From positions 192,501 to 256,500 of the forward strand of contig CAJNDS010002521.1 of the NCBI GenBank assembly GCA_905221605.1: a DNA stretch of 64,000 bases, given 5' to 3'. The first letter of the stretch is position 1; the number at the start of each line of letters is the position of its first letter. Positions 53,963-62,920 of the stretch are shown here, piece by piece. This DNA is from Symbiodinium natans. Taxonomy: Eukaryota > Sar > Dinophyceae > Suessiales > Symbiodiniaceae. The position numbers and the translations under genes are program-made. The notes under the pieces were generated by a model. It worked only from the letters and a program-made list of their open reading frames with translations, was not told the origin of the DNA and did no database searches.

Positions 53963-54002
53963 AATATTAATAAAATAGATTATTATTTATTTTATTAATA
54001 TT
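53963..54002 (-). terminator. Perfect 15-bp hairpin at the end of the GIY-YIG gene
   Basis: Arms 53963-53977 and 53988-54002 are exact inverted repeats (AATATTAATAAAATA / TATTTTATTAATATT) with a 10-nt loop. The right arm contains most of the TAA of the nuclease gene; the fibre gene starts just beyond. Confidence 0.6.
53976..53979 (-). promoter_or_regulatory. TCTA motif before the fibre gene
   Basis: TCTA 18 nt before the ATG at 53957. It lies at the loop edge of the hairpin at 53963-54002. Confidence 0.28.
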
Positions 54003-54612
54003 AATTTTCTTGTTGTTGATTTAGATATGCTTGATGCTTTTTTGACCTGTTATGTTCTTGTTGATGTTGCTTGGTATATTTTCCACAACATTCACATATA
54101 AATTTGACTTGTCCTCTTTCTTGATTTTTCTGTATCAATTCTTCCCGATGCTTTATGTAATAATCATTTTTCTGTTGTTTAATCAATTCTGGGTTGTCTT
54201 CTCTGTATTTCTTCACTCTTGCTTTGGTTTCTTCTTTATGTTCCTGATAATACTTTTTCTTCCACTCTTTCATATATTCCTTATTATCTTCTTTCCATTC
54301 TTTAATAGTTCTCCCTTCTACTCGTTTGTTTAATGTTGCCATTTCTCTTATGTAATGTTGTTCTCTTGCTCTTAATTGGTCACGGTTTTCACACGGGTAG
54401 TTTTCAATCAACTCTATATAAAAGTTTTCTACACCCACTTCATTCATTTTTTGATACAGGGGGAAGTTTCTATCTCTGTCATTATTCATACTTGACCTAT
54501 GCTTAACCATTCTTTTGGATAAATATTTTTCACAGGTGCTTCCTATATAAATATCATCAGTTTTATAATTCCTTATGCAGTAAATTTTACCGTCTTTATA
54601 ATCTCGGCTCAT
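54001..54612 (-). CDS. GIY-YIG endonuclease
   Basis: The ATG at 54612 is chosen over an upstream in-frame GTG at 54618. KIYCI (9-13) and YIG (22-24) are the signature; a downstream Arg (KRMVKHR) and Glu (IELIENY) fit the active site. The middle is a Lys/Glu-rich helical stretch with KEYMKEWKKKY-like repeats. The C-terminus has a C-x2-C-x11-H-x4-H finger (CECCGKYTKQHQQEHNRSKKH region) that may bind DNA. Such nucleases are frequent in polinton-like viruses, either as selfish homing genes or for genome processing. The start is preceded by AAATAGTGATA, as in two other genes here. Confidence 0.88.
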   Translation of the reverse strand: MSRDYKDGKIYCIRNYKTDDIYIGSTCEKYLSKRMVKHRSSMNNDRDRNFPLYQKMNEVGVENFYIELIENYPCENRDQLRAREQHYIREMATLNKRVEGRTIKEWKEDNKEYMKEWKKKYYQEHKEETKARVKKYREDNPELIKQQKNDYYIKHREELIQKNQERGQVKFICECCGKYTKQHQQEHNRSKKHQAYLNQQQEN

Positions 54613-54661
54613 TATCACTATTTATTATAAACAACTTATCTTTAAGCCTTTTTACTCAAAT

Positions 54662-56095
54662 TTAATCATATACTTTCAAACCTAAATCCTTTATTTCTAA
54701 AATTTGCTCGCTCAACAGGGTTATATAAATATTATCAGGCATAGCAGTAGTTGTTATTGAAGCATTTGCAGGTTTAACTTTTACTAACATTTGCTGTCCT
54801 GCTCTTGTATTTATTCCAGTATATGATGAGTCTGGCACGCGTTCAAATGAAAACCCAAATACAAATTGACGGTCGCGATATTGTCTAAAATCAATTGACA
54901 TTGAATGTTGATGAAACATTGGAAGATTTAATGCCTTTCTTAAGTGATAATAGCATTCTTGAAGTGATGTAATCGGATACTCTGCATATAGTTTAGAACC
55001 TAGTTGTATTTGCATTTGTAAATCAAAATTATTGTCATAAATTCCTTCAGTTTGTTCGTCTGATTGTTGTTGTGGATGATAAAAACGACAAAATTCCTTG
55101 TCACAGTATTCGTAACCAGTGCTTGGGTCTCCTTCTTTGTAAAATGTAATGAATGATGCGACTAATTTTGATACTGAACGGATGACTTGGACGTTAATAT
55201 CGGTTGTGCCTTTTACTGATTGAGATTGAGTAATATAAGTTGTATATGTAATGGGTAATCCTTTTCCTTCTAAAAGATGTTTGACATATTCATTATTTAA
55301 ATTATTATCTAAAGTGCAAACATCACAAACAACACGAGCATTATTAATTTCCCAATCAGTGCTTGTATTTCTAAATTCAGCGTCTGCTTCCGTGGCAGGA
55401 TTAACATCAGTTACAAACCTATTCCCAACAGCATCGGCCGTTGTAACATCTTCAGGGTCAATTACACAATCAGTAGCATTAGTAACCAATTCTAATTCAA
55501 TTGTTAAATTTCCCATATACTTTAAGGGCAAATACTTAAATTGACTGAATAAACCACATAAAGGCTTAAACCCAACAATCATTTTATCCTTAAAGCCTTG
55601 ACAAGTTAAACCATTCACTTCATATTTTAGTCTTGTGTCATTATCATTAACTAGAGTTTTAATTTCATCATCATATCTATAACCAAAACCTTCATTTGCT
55701 TCATCTTTTCGTGCTCCTTGAGACATCATTTTAGAGAACATATGATGAACTCGGTTGTAATTATCAAAGTCTTCAACAACCTGATTACCAGCAATAATTC
55801 TCATTCGTCTGAAGAAACTATAAGGAGGAGATAATGGACGGAGTTTGTTATTATATGCTCCAGGGTCAAGATTTTGTAATGTAAAAAATATTCTTACACT
55901 TTGAGGGTCTAACCAAGCATTATCTTCTGCATTTAATGAAAATTTCAATACACGATTACCACTTGTAGGTTTATAGATATTTGAACCAGAAGGCCAAAAT
56001 GTAACGCTTCGTCTATCAGTAATATAACTTGAACCTTTGTTTAATTTAAATGACAGGTTGTCAATGAGGATATCTTCGGGCGAGAAAGTTTCCAT
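54662..56095 (-). CDS. Major capsid protein (double jelly-roll type)
   Basis: 477 residues. Recognised from features shared by polinton-like virus and virophage capsid proteins: an early WLDPQSVRIFF segment, then PPYSFFRRMRIIAGNQVVED followed by DNYNR, a long variable beta-rich region, and a C-terminal FSFERVPDSSYTGINTRAG strand ending in a short ILEIKDLGLKVYD tail. It forms the pseudo-hexameric building block of the icosahedral shell. TCTA lies 17 nt before its ATG. The frame is intact. It is the strongest evidence that the island is viral. I identified it by pattern, without a database search. Confidence 0.88.
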   Translation of the reverse strand: METFSPEDILIDNLSFKLNKGSSYITDRRSVTFWPSGSNIYKPTSGNRVLKFSLNAEDNAWLDPQSVRIFFTLQNLDPGAYNNKLRPLSPPYSFFRRMRIIAGNQVVEDFDNYNRVHHMFSKMMSQGARKDEANEGFGYRYDDEIKTLVNDNDTRLKYEVNGLTCQGFKDKMIVGFKPLCGLFSQFKYLPLKYMGNLTIELELVTNATDCVIDPEDVTTADAVGNRFVTDVNPATEADAEFRNTSTDWEINNARVVCDVCTLDNNLNNEYVKHLLEGKGLPITYTTYITQSQSVKGTTDINVQVIRSVSKLVASFITFYKEGDPSTGYEYCDKEFCRFYHPQQQSDEQTEGIYDNNFDLQMQIQLGSKLYAEYPITSLQECYYHLRKALNLPMFHQHSMSIDFRQYRDRQFVFGFSFERVPDSSYTGINTRAGQQMLVKVKPANASITTTAMPDNIYITLLSEQILEIKDLGLKVYD

Positions 56096-56112
56096 AATTA
56101 TATATTCATTTA

Positions 56113-56116
56113 TAGA
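56113..56116 (-). promoter_or_regulatory. TCTA motif before the major capsid gene
   Basis: TCTA 17 nt before the ATG at 56095, in the context TTTTTTCTATAAATG. Confidence 0.32.
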
Positions 56117-56128
56117 AAAAATTAAATT

Positions 56129-56166
56129 ATATTTGATTAAATATTTTTAAATACTTAATCAAATAT
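56129..56166 (-). terminator. Perfect 12-bp hairpin at the end of the small gene at 56155
   Basis: Arms 56129-56140 and 56155-56166 (ATATTTGATTAA / TTAATCAAATAT) with a 14-nt loop. The right arm includes the TAA at 56155-56157. Confidence 0.58.
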
Positions 56167-56349
56167 ATTAAACTTAATATTATTTTGATTATTTTTATTT
56201 CCTTTCTTTGTGTTTATAGTCTCCTTCAATTGCATCTCTCCTCCCTCATCAACTAACTTTCTTATTTCTTCATAACTGTTCTGTTTAAACTTTTTATCTG
56301 GTTTAGGCTTTTCCATTTTCTCATAACTACTAGATTTATAAGCAAACAT
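56155..56349 (-). CDS. Small protein of unknown function
   Basis: 64 residues from the internal ATG at 56349 (MFAYKSSSYEKMEKPKPDKK). This start is preferred because the longer frame to 56397 would overlap the upstream gene. Highly charged, Lys/Asn-rich and probably partly helical. No family recognised. It lies between the lipase-like and capsid genes and ends in a hairpin. Confidence 0.5.
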   Translation of the reverse strand: MFAYKSSSYEKMEKPKPDKKFKQNSYEEIRKLVDEGGEMQLKETINTKKGNKNNQNNIKFNIFD

Positions 56350-56368
56350 TATTAATATTCTTGAGAAA

Positions 56369-56608
56369 TTAATTAAATTGTTGCATAAACTCATCACTTG
56401 TTATTGGTAAATGCCCTTCTTTATTATGAACATTACCAATATCTTGATATGAATGATTTTGCAGGGGGTCTAATGACCCCCTGTTTAATGTTATACTACC
56501 TTTATCAAACATACTAACAACATCTCCGGCTTTCCGTATTCGTAAATTAGTTCCTGTCTCATCTGGTCGCACCATAACTTCTTGTTTGAAATATATTGCC
56601 ATAATCAC
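56369..56608 (-). CDS. Lipase-like protein, C-terminal part
   Basis: 79 residues; an ATG at 56602 preceded by AAATAGTGATT could be a real start. RIRKAGDVVSMFDKGS and then NHSYQDI match the end of class-3-lipase-like proteins (R-x-R-x-x-G-D-x-V-S then H-S-Y, which carries the catalytic His). In another frame the upstream part at 56559-56990 supplies the nucleophile region, so this is most simply the second half of one frameshifted gene. Confidence 0.58.
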   Translation of the reverse strand: MIMAIYFKQEVMVRPDETGTNLRIRKAGDVVSMFDKGSITLNRGSLDPLQNHSYQDIGNVHNKEGHLPITSDEFMQQFN

Positions 56609-56990
56609 TATTTATTTGTTGTCCTACCGCCGAGCCTAATGAATGAGACACTATATTTTTTATGCCATAATTCTTTTTACCATCAATATCAATAGCATAA
56701 TCTTGAATAAAATTATCAACATCTTTATATCTTTTTGTGTTTCTTGTCTGGTAAAATGGTAATTTTAAATCATCTACCGCATCTTGAAATGATTTTGTAC
56801 CAGCTATGTATAAAGTCTCTCCGTCCCTGTAAATACCGTTAGGGTCTTCGTATGCTCTCTTTAATCCATAAGTATCCGTCGGTATATATTCATTACCCGC
56901 CAACTCTTCCCTAACATCGTTATGTATTTTATTTCTTGTTTTAGGCGCTTCATACAAAATACCTTCATTTCTTCTTTTATGTTTAAACAT
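56559..56990 (-). CDS. Lipase-like protein, N-terminal part (frameshifted)
   Basis: 143 residues. TLYIAGTKSFQDAVDDLKLP matches the oxyanion strand (GT) and following helix of class 3 lipases. VSHSLGSAVG matches the nucleophile elbow G-H-S-L-G-G, with Ser in place of the first Gly. The frame stops at TGA 56559 right after RSYGA, where family members continue Y-G-A-P. A one-base change near 56565 would restore the other frame. Lipase-like genes occur in polinton-like viruses and virophages and may act on host membranes at entry or exit. The product as it stands lacks the catalytic His. Confidence 0.62.
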   Translation of the reverse strand: MFKHKRRNEGILYEAPKTRNKIHNDVREELAGNEYIPTDTYGLKRAYEDPNGIYRDGETLYIAGTKSFQDAVDDLKLPFYQTRNTKRYKDVDNFIQDYAIDIDGKKNYGIKNIVSHSLGSAVGQQINSDYGNIFQTRSYGATR

Positions 56991-57029
56991 ATAAAATAAC
57001 TTATAATTTATTTTGTAAGTTAATTAATA
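56991..57029. promoter_or_regulatory. Divergent intergenic region with inverted repeat
   Basis: 39 bp between the divergent starts at 56990 and 57030. It contains AACTTA ... TAAGTT as inverted halves and no TCTA. A shared promoter is likely, but no known motif is seen. Confidence 0.35.
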
Positions 57030-57103
57030 ATGCTTAAGTTTAAAAAAGTATATATTGATAGTAGTTATAAAGTGAGTGGCACTCCGTCCGATTTTACAAT
57101 TGA
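57030..57103 (+). CDS. Start of a probable minor capsid (penton) gene, cut by the gap
   Basis: Only 24 residues before the run of N. KVYIDSSYKVSGTPSDFTI resembles the N-terminus of penton-type minor capsid proteins in polinton-like viruses and virophages, which begin with a Y-I-D-S-R-[FY] ... S-D-F segment. It lies next to the lipase and capsid genes, where a penton gene is expected. Too short for certainty. Confidence 0.45.
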
Positions 57104-57203
57104 NNNNNNNNNNNNNNNNNNNNNNNNNNNNNNNNNNNNNNNNNNNNNNNNNNNNNNNNNNNNNNNNNNNNNNNNNNNNNNNNNNNNNNNNNNNNNNNNN
57201 NNN
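57104..57203. other. Assembly gap (100 N)
   Basis: Exactly 100 N, a conventional scaffold gap of unknown true size. It separates viral DNA from the middle of gag of copy C. Confidence 0.99.
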
Positions 57204-57438
57204 GGCCTGTGAGCTTGCCCTTAGCGAGGGAGGCATGCTCACCATCCACGCGGACTTCTCTTTCCTCCCGCGATTCCCCGAACATCAAGTGCTTGTTCTT
57301 GATGCGGTCGTACACCGCCTGTGGGTCGGAGAGAACCTCTCCCGACTTCCACGCTGCGCGGTAGGCGTTCGTGTACGTCTTCATGCGCGAGCCGCGGCAG
57401 CGCCCGCGTAGCGCTAGCAGCTTTTCGCGCGCACTCAT
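57204..57438 (-). CDS. Copy C Gag core fragment
   Basis: Equivalent to residues following MSAREKLLALRGRCRGSR in copy B, ending at the gap. The frame is open upstream, beyond 57438, to the 8-bp loss near 57660. Confidence 0.7.
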
Positions 57439-57599
57439 ACCGCGACAGTTGTTGGCGAGCGCGCAGACGTCCTCGAACTCCTCGTAGAACAGGACAACGT
57501 CTCGCGCGTCCGACTTGTCGTCGGTCAGAGTCGGCCACGTAAGGTCAGTTTTGACCGTCGTTATGGAGCTTTGCCCGCCCCTCTGCGCTAACGCTTCTT

Positions 57600-58805
57600 T
57601 CAGCGCTTCAGTTTGGGCGGCGAGTGCGGCGGCGAAATCGCCCGCCGGGTTTTGGGACCCGAACCTCCGCCGTCTGAACCTCGCTTCAGGGCTTCTATCT
57701 CCATTTCCAGCGCTGCAAGCTTCGCGCGCAAAGGGGAATCGCCGTCCGTCGCGCCCAGGTCACGGGCCGCGGAAGGACCACCTGCAACCTCGGCAGTGCG
57801 CAAACCTCCACGGTCCAAACCTACCCCCAACCCACTTGCAGTCGCAGGCTGTGGGAGCCCTGGGGAACGCGGCCCCACGGCTTCAACTGGCACATCGGAC
57901 GGGGAGCTCCAGACCTTCTCTTGGCTCGAGCTTTCTTTTCCCCCTAGCGCGAGGATAAGCTCCCCGATGCATTGGATTTCACGCTGAATCTCCTCTGCGT
58001 CTTCGGGGTCCTCGCCACCGCGCAAAGCCGCGACCGAGAATCTGGTCCGCAGCCGACGGACCATCTTTGTCGGATGCCAGTCTCCGCCTATCTTGGAGAA
58101 CTCATCCGCGAGGAGGGTGGCTTTGGTGCTTAAGGCGTCAAGGTCACGGGAGCTCACCGTGACTCCATGCGCTTTCAGCGCGAGGACAATCCGCGAAACG
58201 CGCGTCAAGTAGTCCGCGACCGGTTCTTGGTCTGGACGGAAAATCGCGCGCAGCTCCGCCTGCAAGCCCTCTGCGGTGGCTGGCACCGAACCTGCTGTCG
58301 ACGGCGGACCGGACGGTCCCGCCGGGCGGGACCCTGGTGCCGTAGCAGGGACATAGGCAGCACCGGTAGGGACCATGGCCAGCTCCCTAGCCGCGGCGCT
58401 GACGTCCGCCCGCGGCGGACTGTCGCCTCCAGCGCCCGAGGCCTCAGGGACTAGCTCGGAGTCCTCTTCTTCTTCCTCCTCATCCTCGTCCTCGTCTTCT
58501 GCGTCATGGAGGAACTTCATGACTTTCCGCCAGAGAGCCGCCTCTTGCTCTGGCGTAGTACTGATCCCATCCCGCTTGGACAACGGACGGCTGCCAGTCT
58601 CCCTACGCCACTTAAGCCAAGCGACGTAGCTCATCCGCTCGGGATAGGGAACGTCTCCACCCTCGATCGCTTCGAGGAGGGTGACGCCCTCGGCCTGACC
58701 TGCAACCTCTGCGGACATCGCCGCGCCTTGGTTAGCAGGCCGCAGGCGTGGCACACGAAGCGCCGCGCCTTGGTTAACAGGCCGCAAGCGTGGCACACAG
58801 TCCAC
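57600..58805 (-). CDS. Copy C Gag N-terminal part
   Basis: 401 residues. The probable start is the ATG at 58718 after the leader repeat. Acidic run near residue 100. An 8-bp loss near 57660 relative to copy A (GGTCTGCG absent) moves it out of the frame of the Gag core, so this copy cannot make full Gag. The last residues are spurious. Confidence 0.78.
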   Translation of the reverse strand: MDCVPRLRPVNQGAALRVPRLRPANQGAAMSAEVAGQAEGVTLLEAIEGGDVPYPERMSYVAWLKWRRETGSRPLSKRDGISTTPEQEAALWRKVMKFLHDAEDEDEDEEEEEEDSELVPEASGAGGDSPPRADVSAAARELAMVPTGAAYVPATAPGSRPAGPSGPPSTAGSVPATAEGLQAELRAIFRPDQEPVADYLTRVSRIVLALKAHGVTVSSRDLDALSTKATLLADEFSKIGGDWHPTKMVRRLRTRFSVAALRGGEDPEDAEEIQREIQCIGELILALGGKESSSQEKVWSSPSDVPVEAVGPRSPGLPQPATASGLGVGLDRGGLRTAEVAGGPSAARDLGATDGDSPLRAKLAALEMEIEALKRGSDGGGSGPKTRRAISPPHSPPKLKR

Positions 58806-58901
58806 GCGTCCAGGTCACAGACCGCGACAGACAAGCAAAGCAATGCTTGCCCACTCGGGCCGTAGGCACAAGAGCTGTACGTTCCCAGAACAGCCCCCAA
58901 T

Positions 58902-59196
58902 TGTGAAGTCGACCAGCACTGGACTTGCACTAAGCCAATGCAATCACAGCCCGGTCACGCTGTTTTACGACTTCGCGAGTTCAAGCACTTGTGCAGCTAC
59001 GCCTGAGTGCGTCCGGTCGGACCGCACAGCAACCTAAGAGCTACTGTACGACACTACCGTGCTCAAAAGGCACAAGCTCGGTACTTGAGCCAAAACATTG
59101 GCATTGTTACGAATTGCAAAACTACACATGCAAGGGAAAACCACAAGCTGCACTAGCACCAAGCAAGCACTCCATGCATGCTTTGACCTGCTCACA
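58902..59196 (-). repeat. 5' LTR of copy C
   Basis: 295 bp, TGTGAAG...CTCACA, with spliced-leader-like segment at 59084-59102. Immediately followed by the ACT microsatellite. Confidence 0.92.
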
Positions 59197-59710
<514 letters not shown>

Positions 59711-60004
59711 TGTGAAGTCGACCAGCACTGGACATTGCATTAAAACATTGACATAACAGCACGGCAACGTGTTTTACGACTTCGCGAGTTCAAGCACTTG
59801 TGCAGCTACGCCTGAGTGCGTCCGGTCGGACCGCACAGCAACCTAAGAGCTACTGTACGAAACTACCGTGCTCAAAGGCACAAGCTCGGTACTTGAGCCA
59901 AAACATTGGCATTGTTACGAATTGCAAAACTACACATGCAAGGGAAAACAACACGCTGCACTAGCACTAAGCAAGCACTCCATGCATGCTTTGACCTGCT
60001 CACA
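59711..60004 (-). repeat. 3' LTR of copy D
   Basis: 294 bp. Its first 60 bp carry several changes not seen in the other LTRs (GGACATTGCATTAAAACATT), so it is the most diverged of the six. Spliced-leader-like segment at 59892-59910. Confidence 0.9.
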
Positions 60005-60694
60005 TTCGCCCCTCAGCCGAGGCTTCCGGCTCACCAAGAGCTCATAGTGCGTCAAGCACTTCAGCAACGCGGCAAATGGGGTAGGGCGAGGGTGTCGCGT
60101 GCGACCCTGGTAGAGCCCGCACATCATGAGCATTGGCATGCGGCTTCGGCGGCAGCCCGCACTACCAAACGGACGCACGACGACAGCAGCCCTCTACGAC
60201 CCTAAGCCACCCCAAGTCGCGAGCGCTCACCTTTGTGCAGGCAGGCGAGGCTCCAGAGTACTGGGCAGGTCTTTGTGCTGCTAGTGCAAAGCTATGGTAC
60301 AAATGGTACACTGTACACACTACCGGCCCTAAGCTACGGCTACGGCTACTCACCTATCCAGAACTACCTACGGGCTACCGGACTCAGCGAGAGCCGCGCA
60401 CATTGCTTGTGCCGCAGCCAGTGCAACTCGCACGCGCTTCGGCGAGCGCACTGCCGCGACCAGGACACGGTCCGCAGCACCTGCAAAAGAGCTCCCTCGA
60501 CAAGAGGGGCCACAGGCAGGGCGGAGAAGAAAAGTGCGGGGAATGCAAAATGGGCAGGCTTCCAACCTGCCGCGGCCTTTTCGCCCGCAGTCACGCAAAG
60601 AAAGTGCAAAAGGTTGGCGAAGCAGCGTGCCGTGCTGCAACGCCGGCTCTGATAATGCGTGGATACATACCACGCCGCGCCAACTGGCCGCAGC

Positions 60695-62920
60695 CTACTC
60701 GATACCCTGTGGAGCAGTGTTGGGGGCACGAGTGGCGTTGCCAGCAACGTTGGAGCTACTGGCTCGCTCCAACTGAGGGCGCTTCGCAACCGCCTCATCG
60801 AGGGAGAATGCCTCAGCCGACACCCTCTGGAAATCCTCGACGTAGGACTGCGCGACAGGGTGCGTCTTGGGGACCTCAAGCTTAAGCCCTGCTTCCGCAT
60901 TGGCCTTGCTGCTTGTGGTGAAATTGAGGCTCCCAATCAGCACCACCGCGCCGTCAGGCCGCAGTAGGCAAAGGGCCTTGGCATGGTGCAGCCCTTGAAT
61001 CCCGGTGCCTACCTTAGCCCCGCGGCCGTCGCGAGCATAGGCGTCGCGCAAGGATGTGCCGCAACCCACCTTCACCTCGGCACCTGCGGCCGCCAAGCGT
61101 TTCAACGCTTGCCACTGAAGCTTGGTGCGGTGGCATTGTCCCATGTCGGCGACAATCCGAACGCTTGCGCCCTTGCCAAGCGACGCTTCGATTGCCTCGA
61201 TGCAGGATGGGCAATCTAAGCTGTAAGCCCGGATGTAGATCACATCCTCTGCTGCTCCGGAACCAAGCAGCGTTTGGGCGGCCTGAATGTATGGCCCGCC
61301 CGCAAGGAATTCCGCTTCTTTGACTGGAGAACTCCTAGCGGGGGCTGGGCCCTTGTTCCTCCGGCTTGGCGTGCGCGCCACAGTGGCAGTGGCGGCACGT
61401 TGCACGGAGCCGGAATGTGCGTGGGCTGCGCTCGCTCCATCTGCTGGGGCCGCGGCCAGGTCACGACCCGCGAGCCCCTGAAAGAAGGAGAGCCCGCGGC
61501 TCTTGGCCGCGAGTTGGGAGAAACACCCTTCACTGTTCCCCAAACCCAACACCACCTTACCCTTAGCTAGGGCATCGGAGGCGGTACTCCGAATGGAGTC
61601 TGTGAGCGCAGGACCCGCGCCTCGCTGGGCCGCGTGCAAAAACCCTAAGGAACGAGCGGTGTCCATTGCGGCATCGCAATGCCCGCAGCGTCCTTCTGCC
61701 AGGTAAGCACGACAGCCACAGGCAGCTGTCTCCTCCTTGAGGTGCACCCAAACCTTATGGGTCACCCCTTTCTTGGTGCTCGCGACTTCAAACGTCGCTT
61801 CGGAGCCAAGGAGCTGAGACAGCCGCGCCTCAGGGGCCGCGGTGTTGCCATGTCGCAAATGCGCAATGCGATTGGCAACGGCACGACTCACGTACCACAG
61901 AACAGCACCGCACAAGATCACTACCACGAGAGTGATGGCTGTTCCGGCGACCCACACGGTCCGCCTCGCCCCGTGACCGATTTCCTCGACCACGTCGGCC
62001 GAAATCGCTGCAACCGCGTGCATAGAGTCCTCGACAACATGCACAGCCCCGCGGTGCAACTGCAAGGCAATCGGCGCCGACGCTGCAGCCGCCAGGCCCC
62101 ACCAGCCGTTGATGTTACCGTTGAGGGCGTGCATCAACCGATTGAGGAGCCCGCGACCCAGGAAAAAGGGGGTCCGCGGCGGAAGCGGAACACTCGGCGG
62201 CGGCCGGGCCGACCCGCACGGGAAAGCTGGGACCCAGCTGGTGCTTGGGCGGGGTTGGAGCGCGGCAACAATGCCCGCGGCGAAAGCCCCCCAGGCGTAC
62301 TTGCCCCTCCCCTTGGGCTTGCCCTTGGCATCGGACTTGCCCCTGCCCTTCGGCTTGCCCTGGCCCTTGCCACGGGCGTCTGCCCAAGCACCCCACGGGT
62401 CGCGGCCCTTGCCGTGCGTCGCCTCCTCGCGACGTCTCTTGCCGCCCCTCTTCTTGTGTTTGCTTCTAAGAAGAGGCTGGATCGTTTCCTGATCCATCGC
62501 GCGATTGGCCAGAAGGATCTCGTACTCCAGCTCATCTTGGCTGCTCTCGGAGCCCGAGTCCCTCTGTTCGCCGCGCCGCGGATCCGGGATCCCGCGGGAC
62601 ACGACCTCTGCCAAGCGGAGAGGTGTGCTGCACCTAAAGCACAACTGCCTGAATGAAAGGTTCCATTCATAGCAGTTAGGGCACTGCCACCCTGCTATGC
62701 GGAGCGCTTCGCTGATGTGATCATCGCGCTCCTTCTCCGCCTGGCGCCGCTCCCGCTTCTTGGCGCGCTCGGCCGCCTGCGCCTCCTCGGCCGCCTGGAG
62801 GGCTTCAGCGAGTTCCTCATCGCTGAGGAGCCTCGCGGCATCTGCCCGCGCTTGTTGGTCTTCAAGCTCTTCGGCAGAAAACCTCCGCCGCCATTGCTCC
62901 GGCGCGGTTTGGGGATCCAC
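60695..62920 (-). CDS. Copy D zinc finger-membrane-SWIM-PLD part
   Basis: 741 residues collinear with copy B 34180-36400: a RanBP2-type finger (WQCPNCYEWN), basic Lys/Gly tract, membrane segment, SWIM finger and PLD domain with HHAK and GSLNF. It lacks 3 bp (one Ala) near 62733, in frame. A 7-bp duplication near 63014 shifts the frame just upstream, before the first RanBP2-type finger is complete. Confidence 0.8.
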   Translation of the reverse strand: MDPQTAPEQWRRRFSAEELEDQQARADAARLLSDEELAEALQAAEEAQAAERAKKRERRQAEKERDDHISEALRIAGWQCPNCYEWNLSFRQLCFRCSTPLRLAEVVSRGIPDPRRGEQRDSGSESSQDELEYEILLANRAMDQETIQPLLRSKHKKRGGKRRREEATHGKGRDPWGAWADARGKGQGKPKGRGKSDAKGKPKGRGKYAWGAFAAGIVAALQPRPSTSWVPAFPCGSARPPPSVPLPPRTPFFLGRGLLNRLMHALNGNINGWWGLAAAASAPIALQLHRGAVHVVEDSMHAVAAISADVVEEIGHGARRTVWVAGTAITLVVVILCGAVLWYVSRAVANRIAHLRHGNTAAPEARLSQLLGSEATFEVASTKKGVTHKVWVHLKEETAACGCRAYLAEGRCGHCDAAMDTARSLGFLHAAQRGAGPALTDSIRSTASDALAKGKVVLGLGNSEGCFSQLAAKSRGLSFFQGLAGRDLAAAPADGASAAHAHSGSVQRAATATVARTPSRRNKGPAPARSSPVKEAEFLAGGPYIQAAQTLLGSGAAEDVIYIRAYSLDCPSCIEAIEASLGKGASVRIVADMGQCHRTKLQWQALKRLAAAGAEVKVGCGTSLRDAYARDGRGAKVGTGIQGLHHAKALCLLRPDGAVVLIGSLNFTTSSKANAEAGLKLEVPKTHPVAQSYVEDFQRVSAEAFSLDEAVAKRPQLERASSSNVAGNATRAPNTAPQGIE

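Larger units (their letters stand above)
50491..57103. mobile_element. Polinton-like virus / virophage-type fragment
   Basis: 6.6 kb of densely packed, AT-rich sequence unlike the GC-rich DNA on both sides. It carries the morphogenesis set typical of polinton-like viruses: A32/FtsK-type ATPase, major capsid protein and a probable minor capsid start, plus a fibre, GIY-YIG nuclease and lipase-like gene. No integrase, DNA polymerase, maturation protease or terminal inverted repeat is visible, so it is incomplete. The left edge is an LTR; the right edge is a 100-N gap. It may be an endogenous copy into which element B jumped, or a mis-join. Confidence 0.8.
57204..59196 (-). mobile_element. LTR retrotransposon copy C, 5' end only
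   Basis: Holds the 5' LTR (58902-59196), the leader and the first part of gag. It begins in the gag core at a position equivalent to 48493 of copy B; the rest is lost in or beyond the gap. Confidence 0.88.

Noticed and set aside
50491-57103. Bacterial or phage contamination as the source of the AT-rich island
   Set aside because: The gene set (A32-type ATPase, double-jelly-roll-type capsid, penton-like start) is that of eukaryotic polinton-like viruses, and the left edge joins an LTR without a gap. A mis-join is still possible and is listed as a finding.
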